A stretch of 64,000 nt of DNA from NCBI GenBank assembly GCA_047495785.1, contig JBLDXI010000030.1:1-64000 (forward strand), given 5' to 3'. This DNA is from Lepidodermella squamata (lineage: Eukaryota > Gastrotricha). Shown here piece after piece: positions 46,786 through 58,250 of this stretch. A program made the translations under genes and the position numbers. Under the pieces are notes generated by a model. It searched no databases and had not been told where the DNA came from. It saw only the letters and a list, made by a program, of their open reading frames with translations. Numbering within the stretch: the first letter of the stretch is position 1; each line of letters opens with the position of its first letter.

Positions 46786-48011
46786 ATGTTGCTGCAGCTC
46801 TTGCTTGCAAGTCTTTTGCCGTTATTAGCTCGCGGCTATTCACCACCCGAAGAAGCTTTGCGGTTGGCTTTGATCGAGGCTTGTGATATTCGAGCTTTTG
46901 CCAGGCCAGTATGGAAAACTGAAGATACAGTTAAAGCTACGTCGCAACTAGATGCACTAGCGTTTCGTGAAATCAACGACCGCGATCAAACGTTAGTTAG
47001 TTTTTCTTCGAATTATAATCTACTAAAATTTCTTGGCGTAGATTCGCCATTTTCGCGACATTGATAGTCAGCTGGAAGCATGTTTGCGTCGAAGCGTTCA
47101 ACTGGTCAAGCAAGCCCGAGTTTGCTGGAATAACAGGCTTCGATGAAAGAAGCGAGAATGTATGGATGCCGCCAATTTTCTTAATCAATGCAGCTGAAGA
47201 TTTCGACTTGCCGAAATTCAGCCCGCTCTCGAGCTATTGGCCCAGCGGAAAGATCAGCAACGTATTCAGCGGACATTTCACCAGCTTTTGTGAAATTGAG
47301 TAAGGATTTGAGTTGAGTACATACAGACGAGCTAAAAATGATTTGCACAGCTTTTTCAAGTTTCCGTTCGATACCCAAACCTGTGGATTCATAATAGAGC
47401 CGTACATGGATATAAGCCTCTTCGACCTGACCTTAGATCCAGATGCAACGAGCTGGATCCGCATAGATCCCTCGGCATTCAATAAACAGAGCCACATGTG
47501 GCAATTTATCGCAGCAGGGGCGTCGAACAAAAGTATCACCTACCCAGGCTACGACAAAATGCTATGGTCCCATCTAGAGTTTTCCTTTACCTTCAAACGC
47601 AGATACGAGTACTATGCAAGCTCGATTTTCTTACCATCTTTCGCGCTATTGTTTCTTCAAGCTCTCACTGGCCTTCTACCCCCTGAAGAGCCGGAGAGGT
47701 CTTCGTTCAACATGACTGTCGTCCTGGCATTCAGTGTTCTTCAGTCGATGGTTTACGACAAAATCCCCCAGACTTCGGATACTCCTCTTGTTGTTTACTT
47801 TATTCTAACTCAACTGGGGACAAGCGTGATGTTCTGCTGCTACAGTCTGGTCTCGTGCTTCTTGGCGCATATTTTGAGCGGCTGGGCATGCCTGATATTC
47901 AAGAAATACCACGTAAGCCTGATAAGACTGATCGACTTATCGACGCATGCTTTTCTACTTGTTACAAATATTGCTATCAATATTGTCATAATGTATCTCA
48001 TGACATCGTGA
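46786..48011 (+). CDS. Cys-loop ligand-gated ion channel subunit (nAChR-like)
   Basis: Exons 46786-46991, 47042-47299 and 47351-48011 give 374 aa with the same intron positions as 2109-3334. Signal peptide MLLQLLLASLLPLLARG; N-terminal Cys EACDIRAFARPV; WKHVCVEAFNW; loop A WMPPIFLINA; 13-residue Cys-loop; M2 with Glu -1', Leu 9', Asp 20'; short M3-M4 loop. Differs from the other three close paralogues at the start of M2 pre-loop (LTGLLPPEEPE in place of LAGLLPPAEPE). Tandem with 48624-49844. Confidence 0.92.
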
Positions 48012-48623
48012 AGCTTCAGCTGATAACATGAGAATGTATGATCTCTTTTCTCAAATAATTGCAGCGGGGTTGTAGATGAATTTAAATCTAAATGAATTTC
48101 CTCTAAATTCTCCTAAATAAAAAACAATATCCCCGATTATAATATTTTCGTCTCAACGAGTATATTTCCAAGCCGGACCGGTCCATAGATCGAATTTGCT
48201 CTGGACAGGACGTTTTTTGCTGGGACTGCCTTAGTTCGGTTTACAGCATTTTCGCTTTACTATTCCTGTTATCCGTCACCTGCAAACCGAAGTAAACAAA
48301 TATTAATCCGAAAGATTCATCGACGTTACCGATATGTCCAGCTATAGCGATGCACATATCTTTTATTCAAATAAAGGAATGCAGTGTTTACAATACGAAT
48401 GCGGCAATCGATATGTCTATGATTGCAATAACGCAGCTCCGTCATATACGCGATCATCCTTGAGCTGCTGAAATTTATTGCCTCATTTATTTAGACATGC
48501 TCTACATTAAATTTCGAAGCAAACAGATTAAAAGCTTTATTGCATAAGTTCACCTAAAAAGCTAAAAATTATATTCAAAAATTTGGGCACATTTGCTTTG
48601 CTCAAAACCGCAAAAAGTCTAAC
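48012..48623. other. intergenic between tandem channel genes
   Basis: No exon recognised; probably holds the promoter of the downstream channel. Confidence 0.5.
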
Positions 48624-49844
48624 ATGTTGCTGCAACTCTCGCTTGCAAGTCTTTGGCCTTTATTAGCTGAAGGCTATTTACCGCCCGAGGAAGCTTTGCG
48701 GTTGGCTTTAATCGAGGCTTGCAATATTCGAGCATATGCAAGGCCAGTATGGAAGGCAGAGGATCCAGTTAAGGCTGTCTCGCATCTAGATGCTTTAGCA
48801 TTTCGCGAAATCAACGACCGCGATCAAACGTTAGTTTTTCCTCAAATTACATTATTCTACTAACCTTTCTTGGAATAGATTCACAATATTCGCGACTTTG
48901 ATGGTCAGTTGGAAGCATGTTTGTGTCGAAGCGTTCAACTGGTCAAGTAAGCCCGAGTTTGCTGGAATACCAATTTTAGATGAAAAAAGTGAGCATGTAT
49001 GGATGCCGCCTATTTTCCTAATAAATGCAGCTGAGGATTTCGACCTGCCGAAATTCAGCCCAATCTCAAGATATTTGCCAAGCGGAAAGGTCAGCAACGT
49101 TTTCAGCGGGCATTTCACCAGCTTTTGTGAAATTGAGTAAGAATTTTAGTAATGAATAGGCGAGCTAATTATTAGCTACACAGCTTTTTCAAGTTTCCAT
49201 TCGACACCCAAACTTGTGGATTCATAATCGAGCTGTACATCGAAACAAAGCTCTTCGAACTGATCCTAGATCCAGATTCAACAAACTTGATCCGCATTGA
49301 TCCGTCGTCATTCAATAAGCAGAGCCATATGTGGCAATTTGTCACGGCTGGTGCGTCGAACAAAAGCATCACCTACCCAGGCTACAACAACGTTTCATGG
49401 TCCCATTTAGAGTTTTCCTTTACCTTTAAGCGTCGATACGAGTACTATGCAAGCTCGATTTTCTTGCCTTCGTTCGCACTGTTGTTTCTTCAAGCTCTCG
49501 CAGGTCTACTACCACCTGCGGAACCGGAGAGGTCTTCGTTCAACATGACAGTCGTCCTGGCATTCAGTGTTCTTCAGTCGATGGTTTACGACAAAATCCC
49601 CCAGACTTCGGATACTCCTCTTGTTGTTTACTTTATTCTAACTCAACTGGGGACAAGCGTGATGTTCTGCTGCTACAGTCTTGTCTCGTGCTTCTTGGCG
49701 CAAATTTTGAGCGGCTGGGCATGCCTGATATTCAAGAAATACCACGTAAGCCTGATAAGACTGATCGACTTATCGACGCATGCTTTTCTACTTGTTACAA
49801 ATATTGCTATCAACATTGTTATAATGTGTCTCATGACCTCGTGA
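48624..49844 (+). CDS. Cys-loop ligand-gated ion channel subunit (nAChR-like)
   Basis: Exons 48624-48829, 48879-49136 and 49184-49844 give 374 aa, the same exon lengths as 46786-48011 (206, 258, 661). Signal peptide MLLQLSLASLWPLLAEG, WKHVCVEAFNW, canonical Cys-loop, M1 to M4 and very short M3-M4 loop. The two genes are a recent tandem duplicate pair, and their last 200 bases are almost identical. Confidence 0.92.
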
Positions 49845-49934
49845 AGCTTTAGTTGATAATCTGATCTCTTTTCAAAAATAAATGCGTTCGGGTTGAAGGT
49901 GGAGGTAAAAGTCATTTATTCATCAAAGTCGTAG

Positions 49935-50537
49935 TTATGAAATTAATCTGCTGATCTTGGTCTCCGAAAAGTCTATAATCCTCCAAACTAGTATGACCCA
50001 AGGAGGTATGTCGAAAGGCACCAGAGTTCCTCTTGGTGGGCACAAGAAGCTTTTGGCCTGTTCGAAAACCGCCAAGCAAAAGCCAATAGCGATGAGGCGG
50101 AATATGTAGTTCTGCAGCAACGGATCAGCGAATTCTAGGAAATCGAAAATCCAACTGCGGATGCATAGCCATATGGCGTAAGCTACCAGCTGTATAGCGA
50201 CATGGCTGATTGTCGCCAATTTCCCGAGTTCGAACAGCAGTTTGAATTGACGCAAGCGCACCCGGTCGGCAATATCGATCAGCGGAAGAATGATGATTGC
50301 ATTCGATAGCAAACTTAGGTATATCGCCTCTTTCGCTAGTTGTAATTGAGCGAAACAGTAGCAAGGCACAGCTACTGCAAAGAGCACGGGACCAATGAAG
50401 TTAGAAGTTGATTTTTCCGAGGAGTCTCCTGCTTCTTCTTTCACGGCATTTCGGTTTTGCTTGTTCCCTTTTCCTTTGAGAAGTAAAATTTCTCTTAAAA
50501 ATTAGCTATGGCAATGGAAAAATAACTTACTGGCCAT
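49935..50537 (-). CDS. four-TM membrane protein, unrecognised
   Basis: A seven-base first exon (50531-50537, ATGGCCA) and exon 49935-50473 join in phase 1 to 181 aa. The N-terminus is basic and polar (KGNKQNRNAVKEEAGDSSEKS), followed by about four hydrophobic segments (NFIGPVLFAVAVPCYCFA; AIYLSLLSNAIIILPLI; ISHVAIQLVAYAIWLCI; YIFRLIAIGFCLAVFE). No signal peptide. I do not recognise a family. The tiny exon has good gtaagt and tctcaaag borders, but a start inside exon 2 is not excluded because no ATG lies early in it. Confidence 0.55.
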
Positions 50538-50839
50538 CACGTTAGTTTTGTTCACAGCTGAGTAACCATTTTGCCTTTGTGTGTTGGTATTTACCTATAA
50601 GCTTATGCTACACGTGAAGTGGCGTGAAATGGCCAGCGCGTGTTTTTAGATTAATTCTAAAAACCATGACGATATTGCTTTGTTTACGATATGAGTAGGT
50701 ATGCTACATTGTGGTTACGAGTGCATGCATTTACGATTAGTATTCATTCACTGGTTGAAAATGCTATTGCGGGTTTCAAAGATATTGCAAATAAAATGCA
50801 AGTATGGCGAGGAGGCAACGAGCAAATTCCTTTGCTCCT

Positions 50840-52109
50840 TTATGAAAGTAATTTCGTGAAAATAGTTCCAGCGATTATAGCGTTCAGTAGAGTTGCTAAT
50901 GTAATGACCACCAAGTCGATGGCTTGGATGACTGAAAGCGAAATTACGCCGAGTTTGATCTTTTTGCTGAACGAGGATTTCCGCGCTAAGAAGCATGCAA
51001 CTATTGAGTAGGACGTGCAAAGGATGCTGCTCGCGATTTGAGACACGAGAAACACTGTAATCAGCGGGATCTTTGAAGTTTGAGGGATGAAGTCAGAAAC
51101 TACTGACTGCAACACGCCGTATGCTAGGACGACCGTTAAACCGAACGAAGCTCGTTCTGGCTCTTCAGGCGGTAACAGGTTCGACAGAATTTGCAGGGCA
51201 CACAGCCCAAATGAAGGTAGGAAAGTTGCGTAAACGAAATAGCGTGGATTTCTTTGGAAAGTGAATGAAAATTCGATGTGGGAATAGTTTGAAGAATATC
51301 CTGGGTAAGTGACAGTTGTTTCTGTCGCTTCCACGTTCATAAGGGCCCAAGTTGCGGATCGGCTTATGAATTTCTCATAGTCCACTCTGATAGCCAAGTT
51401 AACGTCCAGGCTGACATTATGCACATGTCGACCACTTAAAGGCTCGAGGACTATGCTACAAGTTTGCTGATCGAATGAAAATTTTTCCAAGCTGGAATAC
51501 CGGAGAAGTTCAGAGAATCTGCAAAGTTAGCCTCAAATGGCTTACTCTAGCTCGCACGTTGAAACGTAACTTTCCGTAACCGTCATGACCATGCTGCCAT
51601 CGCGGAATGTCATCAAAGTTGCGTCAGGGCTATAATTGAAATTTAACTTTTGTTGTTTTCCCTAAATGCAGTTACTTTCTCACGCCTAGCGTTCCCATTG
51701 AGTTCATGTGGAAGATATAGGGTGTCCACAATTTACTAGCATCTTCCTCGTAGCACTCCATTTCTTTATATTCTGGGATTTCCATCCAGTAAACACACGG
51801 ATGCTTCCACGATAGATTTATCCCCGCCGTGACGAGAAAACTGAAAGAAATTTGAAATTCATAGAATAAATTGGATGACATAGATGTTGTACATTACGTC
51901 TGAGCTCGTTCGTTAATTTCATTGAAATTATAAGCATCCAAGCTTACAGATATATCTGTTGTTTCGTTCGATCTAGCTATGGGCCTTGATTTTGAGTAGA
52001 GGTCACATTTGCTAGTCATAAGGACCCTGAGCTGCTCTTCGATCGACGTGAAGTTCTGCGCTTGAGCCCTTTCTAACAGCGTCAAAAGAATAGTGATAAA
52101 TTGTATCAT
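50840..52109 (-). CDS. Cys-loop ligand-gated ion channel subunit
   Basis: Four exons, 51898-52109, 51676-51840, 51546-51629 and 50840-51491, give 370 aa. Signal peptide MIQFITILLTLLERAQA; KCDLYSKSRPI; WKHPCVYW; loop A WTPYIFHMNS (no Asp); Cys-loop of 13 residues ending FSFDQQTC, rebuilt across intron 3; M2 with Glu -1', Leu 9', Asp 20'; M3-M4 loop about 22 residues. It has both the intron before the HPC segment and the one inside the Cys-loop. Confidence 0.9.
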
Positions 52110-52303
52110 ATTTTAGGTGATACACATACAATTAAATGCGAAATAATTCCTCAGTAGAGTTTTTATTTGTCCAGGGCCAACATTTGCTCATCTTAAGTCA
52201 AGTTTATTGTGCTTTTTCTCTAGTGCGGCAACTCGACTGTTTGTTCTTCAGCGGATTCGTTAACAAAGGTTTATCAATTTTTCAGGGTTAATTCAATGAA
52301 GAA

Positions 52304-53474
52304 TCATCCTCCCTGCGAAGTAAATACTGAAATAAAAATGATAGCAACTACAGCGAAGAATGACACATCGATAATTCTTAGGAGGGATAGTTTCCCGCAG
52401 CGAAAATGATATTTACGATTGAACTTTGCAAAGCCTGATAAGTGAATGGCAAACAAGCTATGAATAGTGCATAGGACCGATGTCGCAACTTGAAAGGCGA
52501 GATACAATAATGCGTTAGGAATTTCGCTTGATTTAGGAATCGCATCGTTAACAACTGTTTGCCCAACTGCAAAAGCGAGAACTATCGTCACGAGCAGATT
52601 CGGCCGCTCATTCACATGAGGTTCGATCAGAACAACACTGAACATGATTAGAGTCAGGCAAAAAGACGGGAAAAATATGTTCAGAATGTAAATTCCGCAA
52701 TTCCGTTTCACATGGAGGGTGAAAACTGCGCGGTGGAAGATCAAATCCTTATGCGACATTCCATGGCTATAATCCATTTCAATAACCATGCCGGTATAGT
52801 TTACCAGCGACCAAAGATCAGCTGGGTGTAAGTAATCGGGCGAAATGTATTGACGAGTTTCGACTCGCAAAGGTGTCAGTTGTAAACCCTCCCAAGATTC
52901 GATTTGAATCGAACACTTTTGATCGTCAAAGGGAAAATTGTACAGCCTAGTAAAAAATTATTATTAATAAATCAGCGTAAAATATCGAATTCCTTACTTC
53001 ACTTGGCAATAAGTGGTAAAGCTGCCTTTAAACTTTAAAGGTGAGTAACACCTCTCCAGTATATCGGTACTTGATATAGTATTTATCCTTAATCATGTCC
53101 TCGAGATTCGCATCCTGGTCGTCGCCATTCATCAGCTCCAAACGAGGATGCCACGTGTCAAAGGCGCTCATTTCAAAGAATTCCGTACTACCCCACTCAG
53201 TGGCATTCCAGCGAACACAAGGATGCCGCCATGCGTACTGAACGATGGCCGTTGTTCTGAATGTCTGTGCCCTATCGTCGATATCTCGAAATCGCAACAG
53301 ATTGAGTTCTATAGTAACTAGCGGAGATTCACTGTTATCCTTGACTGGTCGGGAGAATGCTCTCAGGCTGCATCTGTCTGTCATATTCTGCCGAATGACC
53401 TCGTCCAGGGGTGTAAACTCAACTTGCCCCAGTGATTGGTTGAACATAAATGAAAAAGCAAGAAACGTTAACAT
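52304..53474 (-). pseudogene. Cys-loop channel gene broken by a 7-bp duplication
   Basis: Exons 52998-53474 and 52304-52946 encode a channel with MLTFLAFSFMFNQSLG signal, RCSLRAFSRPV, WRHPCVRW, loop A WHPRLELMNG, a Cys-loop ending FPFDDQKC and M1 to M4 (M2 with Glu -1', Leu 9', Asp 20'). Just before the first Cys of the Cys-loop the unit CTTTAAA is repeated in tandem at 53026-53039; the extra copy shifts the frame and brings an immediate stop. Counting one copy only, both exons are in frame with the intron phase intact. Recent pseudogene, null allele or assembly error; all else looks functional. The reading upstream of 53474 is open to 53576 but not signal-like. Confidence 0.8.
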
Positions 53475-53572
53475 TTCAATGTTTACAAGTGAAAATATCT
53501 TTGAATTTTTATTCGAAATCTTCAAATTTGAGGGTTTACTTTCAATTATAATTCTCAGGCTACATTCATTCT

Positions 53573-54547
53573 TCACAATTTCTTTAAGACAACAAATGCA
53601 TTACCCCAATTGTATGCTAGCTTATCATTATTATGGCTTTTCAGTGAATCGAAAGTAGCTTGAAGGAAACTTTTCCTCAGGCATTTCGCATTTTCATTGT
53701 CCAGTTTTGAGTCGATCATTTCTTGGAACGCCTCTTCGCTTCCTCGGAAAACTGACTTGGCGAAATGTTCCCTGAACAAATCGACATTTCTATGAGTCAA
53801 CAAGTTTCGATAGTCTTCGTTTTGAGTCGGCTTGCAGGATTCACGGCTAATCAACTCGAACCCGAGTGATTCCAACATTGAACTCTCCGCTGCTTTTTCA
53901 ACGTTTCGCGGCATTATTTTCATGTTGAAGTTGATCAAGTCACGTTCTGTCAGCGAACGACGTTCAACTAAAGATCGTGCTGCTTCCTGAATCGAATCAC
54001 AGGCGAGATTGAAAGTTTCGCTCCCATCGTCGTAGTTGAAATTGAGAATTAAAACGCCTCCTCGTACGAGTTCGTGAGATCTCGCTAATAGAAAAGCGTG
54101 CCAATCTTTCAAAGCTTGCTGCTGGCAAAGCAGACGCTCCTCGTGCGTGGCTAAAGACGGGAAAACGTGAGTGGTTAGCTTCACCGGCAGTCGTGACAGC
54201 TTGTTAAGGGAATTTGACGCACAAACACCGACATGAACACTTTTCTTCGGAAACAACTCGCAATTTCCATAAATTGAGCCGAAGGAGTTCCAGAAGAAAA
54301 TTCCGTTGTTTTGCTTCTCGACCGGTGTAGCATTGTTGATCTGACAGGCTAAGATAGGTCTGGGCGGAGATTTTGCCCTGACCCCATCAATAATATCATC
54401 GAAAATTGACGAAGAGCCGTAATCAGCAAGGATTAGAGATGATTTCCCACTGTTCGCCGCGTTGAATGCCTTAAGGCCAGCTTCGATGTGCGGCTTAGCT
54501 AGTTGTAGAATTTGAGCCCTTGAGGTAGCGTAAAAACAACCTAGCAT
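53573..54547 (-). CDS. SABATH-like SAM-dependent methyltransferase
   Basis: A single 324-aa exon. Motif I reads SLILADYGSSSIFDDI, as in the SABATH (Methyltransf_7) glycine-loop region; then GIFFWNSFGSIYGNCELFP, VHVGVCASNSLNKLSRLP (the F-S-S-LHWLS-like segment), HELVRGGVLILNF and a helical C-terminus. The family methylates small carboxylic acids or nitrogen in plants and has scattered animal members; the substrate here cannot be told. No signal peptide, so cytosolic. It has no intron, unlike almost every other gene here, which fits a retrocopy or acquired gene but proves neither. Its 3' end abuts the neighbouring channel region. Confidence 0.75.
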   Translation of the reverse strand: MLGCFYATSRAQILQLAKPHIEAGLKAFNAANSGKSSLILADYGSSSIFDDIIDGVRAKSPPRPILACQINNATPVEKQNNGIFFWNSFGSIYGNCELFPKKSVHVGVCASNSLNKLSRLPVKLTTHVFPSLATHEERLLCQQQALKDWHAFLLARSHELVRGGVLILNFNYDDGSETFNLACDSIQEAARSLVERRSLTERDLINFNMKIMPRNVEKAAESSMLESLGFELISRESCKPTQNEDYRNLLTHRNVDLFREHFAKSVFRGSEEAFQEMIDSKLDNENAKCLRKSFLQATFDSLKSHNNDKLAYNWGNAFVVLKKL

Positions 54548-54770
54548 TTCTGTTTTCTTGTCTACACTGAAGATACTATGCTTTACTAACCACGGCTTAG
54601 CACGCAGACAGTGCGTGACGCAGGTCAGTACACATCTATTGATCTACTAGCGTATAAGCTCAATCGATGCCGGGCTGCAAAACGCTATACAATACGTGTG
54701 CTCTTTATTACGGCGCGATTAAAATTTAATTTTCATCCTATGAAAATGTCATATGATCAGTTACAATACA

Positions 54771-55064
54771 TCAGGCCAGTTTGCATCTGTATTTAGGGCT
54801 GCCGGCGATGCGAGCGCCGTAGCATTCGTCGAGCCAAACTACCTTGGCATCCATGCCTCCGATCATGCATGGGCAGTGGCCGTACGAGCAGTAGTAAGTG
54901 TCGAAGGAGCCGTCCGAGTCGCATTGCTTCTCTATGTTGTAGCCATCCTTGCATTTGCAATACCTAGCGTGCCAGAAGCGTTCGAAGGACTCGGCTGTAG
55001 CAAGTGCTAGAAGACAGGTTAAAATGAAGACGGACCTATAGCCAGGCCGAAATGATTTCGACAT
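54771..55064 (-). CDS. secreted eight-cysteine protein, family member 1
   Basis: Single exon, 97 aa. Signal peptide (MSKSFRPGYRSVFILTCLLALATA) and a mature part with CKCKDGYNIEKQC, YYCSYGHCPC, VVWLDEC and a final KYRC. The spacing C-x-C-x9-C-x10-C-x4-C-x-C-x14-C-x12-C is kept in three more genes up to 62702. Not a pattern I can match to a named family. Function unknown; a secreted disulfide-rich protein. Confidence 0.85.
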   Translation of the reverse strand: MSKSFRPGYRSVFILTCLLALATAESFERFWHARYCKCKDGYNIEKQCDSDGSFDTYYCSYGHCPCMIGGMDAKVVWLDECYGARIAGSPKYRCKLA

Positions 55065-56061
55065 GGCTCAACAACAACTAATCGAGGTAAAAATACAGAG
55101 AAATGAAAAGCGAAGAAGGCAGGATAAATCGCGTAATTGGCCAGACTCATTATATTAAGAAGAATTAAATCAAGATTCCGTGACTTGAATAGGCCACTGT
55201 CTACTAATCAAGTCCCGCGTGACCAGTAAACACAAAGTCGTCAATGAGCGCAGACGACTATGAGCGTAGAAGTAGACTATCGAAAATTCGTAACGTATCA
55301 AATGCATTTTTTAAAGTGTTTTCTCCTGGAATTTCAGGCATTCAATAGCTATGAGATCAAGGGAATACTCTATGGCTAGCTACGGAGAAGTATAATTTCC
55401 CCCCGATTTGGAACCCTGAGCTCGTTTTGGCGCGGCCAAACAAATAGAGTGGTTCCAGAGAGGGTTTCAGAGTAAGAACAATGAAAAAGAACAATTTTCC
55501 AAATTGGCCATTTTTGGAAATATCCGATCACTATGCTTGTACCGAAATGGAGTCGCCCCCAATAATTTCAGCCTAAATTAAATGTCCCGGGCGGTTCAAA
55601 ACCGATCGATAAAGCAAATGACAGGCCTCAAGTAAATGCGAGTGCAGGCTGGCAAATAGGCCTGAAAATTATCACTCTAAAATGAAATTAACGCGTAGTT
55701 TTCAGACATCAATTAGGTAAATAGAAGACGAGCCTCCGATAAATGTCTGGGCCCTTGAAAAATACCAGACATGGATTCGTATTTGATTGGTCACATGCAT
55801 GTGTTGACTCATACTGTTTTGGTGACTTCGGAACAAAGGGACATTTTCTGTGGATATTTCAGGCCTAATTAAACCGAGCGCCATTATCAACAGCCCACCA
55901 TCACTTTCCTCTGTGCATCGATAATATAAGATGTTCAGCAATTGTGAAATGGTGCTTTTATTGGAATCTAGCCACTGGTCTACATTTTAATCAGTCATAA
56001 AACAATATATTTACACGAAAGAGAAATTGTTTCAGACATAATATGTTGTCGCTGATATAAC
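55065..56061. other. intergenic with decayed repeat
   Basis: Bases 55540-55760 share words (aaatgtc, cccgggc, caggcct) with the MITE at 23065-23407 and look like an old, rearranged relative. No gene seen. Confidence 0.4.
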
Positions 56062-56519
56062 TCAGACAATGAGGCACGGGTAGCGAGGCGGGCCCATCCA
56101 TTCGTCGTTCTGGCACGTGGTCATCAGTGTAGAAAGTAGGGGGGGGGACGGTGGGTATCATCCTGGTCTCGGCGATGCTTCATCCCGACCTGGCAAGGGA
56201 CGACAGCTCATCCCCCGGGGGATGAGGTTATATCCTGGTCTCCAGCCGAAACTGCACTGGGGACGATACTGGTAGCGGGGTGAAGTGAGCGCAATCTGAC
56301 GCCAAAATTTGAAATTTACGCGCAAAAGCCCTTTCAACTGTAAATCGCGAGATTGTAAAAATATAATTGAAAATATCTAAATTATATATGACATCCATCA
56401 CAATAATGGAATTATAAAAGAAGCGAGGTATAGACTTTTTACGCAAGGTGAGGTGAGGCAGACCTTAAAGCGGCAGACCTGAGCCGTTCTCGTCCACTTT
56501 CATAGATATGCAAGAGTGT

Positions 56520-58193
56520 AGAGCAAATCTGGCGATAGATGGCGTAAATCTAAAGTCATATTCTGATTCCCAGACCCTCTTTTAGTAAAGATGTTATATT
56601 TTCTTTCAGATCTAGATGATTTGCCACCTTTGAGTCAATTTTTTCGATTTTTCACTTTTGACCATCCGAAAAATGTCATTCTGAAGGGTCTAGAGCAAAT
56701 CTGGCGATAGATGGCGTAAATCTAAAGTCATATTCTGATTCCCAGACCCTCTTTTAGTAAAGATGTTATATTTTCTTTCAGATCTAGATGATTTGCCACC
56801 TTTGAGTCAATTTTTTCGATTTTTCACTTTTGACCATCCGAAAAATGTCATTCTGAAGGGACTAGAGCAAACCTGGCGATAGATGGCGTAAATCTAAAGT
56901 CATATTCTGATTCCCAGACCCTCTTTTAGTAAAGATGTTATATTTTCTTTCAGATCTAGATGATTTGCCACCTTTGAGTCAATTTTTTCGATTTTTCACT
57001 TTTGACCATCGGAAAAATGTCATTCTGAAGGGACTAGAGCAAATCTGGCGATAGATGGCGTAAATCTAAAGTCATATTCTGATTCCCAGACCCTCTTTTA
57101 GTAAAGATGTTATATTTTCTTTCAGATCTAGATGATTTGCCACCTTTGAGTCAATTTTTTCGATTTTTCACTTTTGACCATCCGAAAAATGTCATTCTGA
57201 AGGGACTAGAGCAAACCTGGCGATAGATGGCGTAAATCTAAAGTCATATTCTGATTCCCAGACCCTCTTTTAGTAAAGATGTTATATTTTCTTTCAGATC
57301 TAGATGATTTGCCACCTTTGAGTCAATTTTTTCGATTTTTCACTTTTGACCATCCGAAAAATGTCATTCTGAAGGGACTAGAGCAAATCTGGCGATAGAT
57401 GGCGTAAATCTAAAGTCATATTCTGATTCCCAGACCCTCTTTTAGTAAAGATGTTATATTTTCTTTCAGATCTAGATGATTTGCCACCTTTGAGTCAATT
57501 TTTTCGATTTTTCACTTTTGACCATCCGAAAAATGTCATTCTGAAGGGACTAGAGCAAATCTGGCGATAGATGGCGTAAATCTAAAGTCATATTCTGATT
57601 CCCAGACCCTCTTTTAGTAAAGATGTTATATTTTCTTTCAGATCTAGATGATTTGCCACCTTTGAGTCAATTTTTTCGATTTTTCACTTTTGACCATCCG
57701 AAAAATGTCATTCTGAAGGGACTAGAGCAAATCTGGCGATAGATGGCGTAAATCTAAAGTCATATTCTGATTCCCAGACCCTCTTTTAGTAAAGATGTTA
57801 TATTTTCTTTCAGATCTAGATGATTTGCCACCTTTGAGTCAATTTTTTCGATTTTTCACTTTTGACCATCGGAAAAATGTCATTCTGAAGGGACTAGAGC
57901 AAATCTGGCGATAGATGGCGTAAATCTAAAGTCATATTCTGATTCCCAGACCCTCTTTTAGTAAAGATGTTATATTTTCTTTCAGATCTAGATGATTTGC
58001 CACCTTTGAGTCAATTTTTTCGATTTTTCACTTTTGACCATCCGAAAAATGTCATTCTGAAGGGACTAGAGCAAACCTGGCGATAGATGGCGTAAATCTA
58101 AAGTCATATTCTGATTCCCAGACCCTCTTTTAGTAAAGATGTTATATTTTCTTTCAGATCTAGATGATTTGCCACCTTTGAGTCAATTTTTTC
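56520..58193 (+). repeat. 172-bp tandem array, about 9.7 copies
   Basis: Units start at 56520 and every 172 bases to 58068, the last one cut short at about 58193. Copies differ only at a few positions: aaatctgg or aacctgg near the start, and ccatccg or ccatcgg near the end. It lies wholly inside the hAT element, between its left end and the transposase start at 58251. Confidence 0.95.
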
Positions 58194-58250
58194 CATTTTT
58201 TAACTACGGAATTTTTTTATTCTCAGATTTTAATCTGTTGTTTGTTTATT

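Noticed and set aside
56041-56116. Isolated CQNDEWMGPPRYPC reading taken first for a random frame
   Set aside because: Not a separate gene: it is the displaced 3' end of the eight-cysteine gene split by the hAT element.
56520-58193. Tandem 172-bp units considered as a CRISPR array or centromeric satellite
   Set aside because: Units are contiguous with no spacers, so not CRISPR; position within a transposon with target duplications argues against a centromere.
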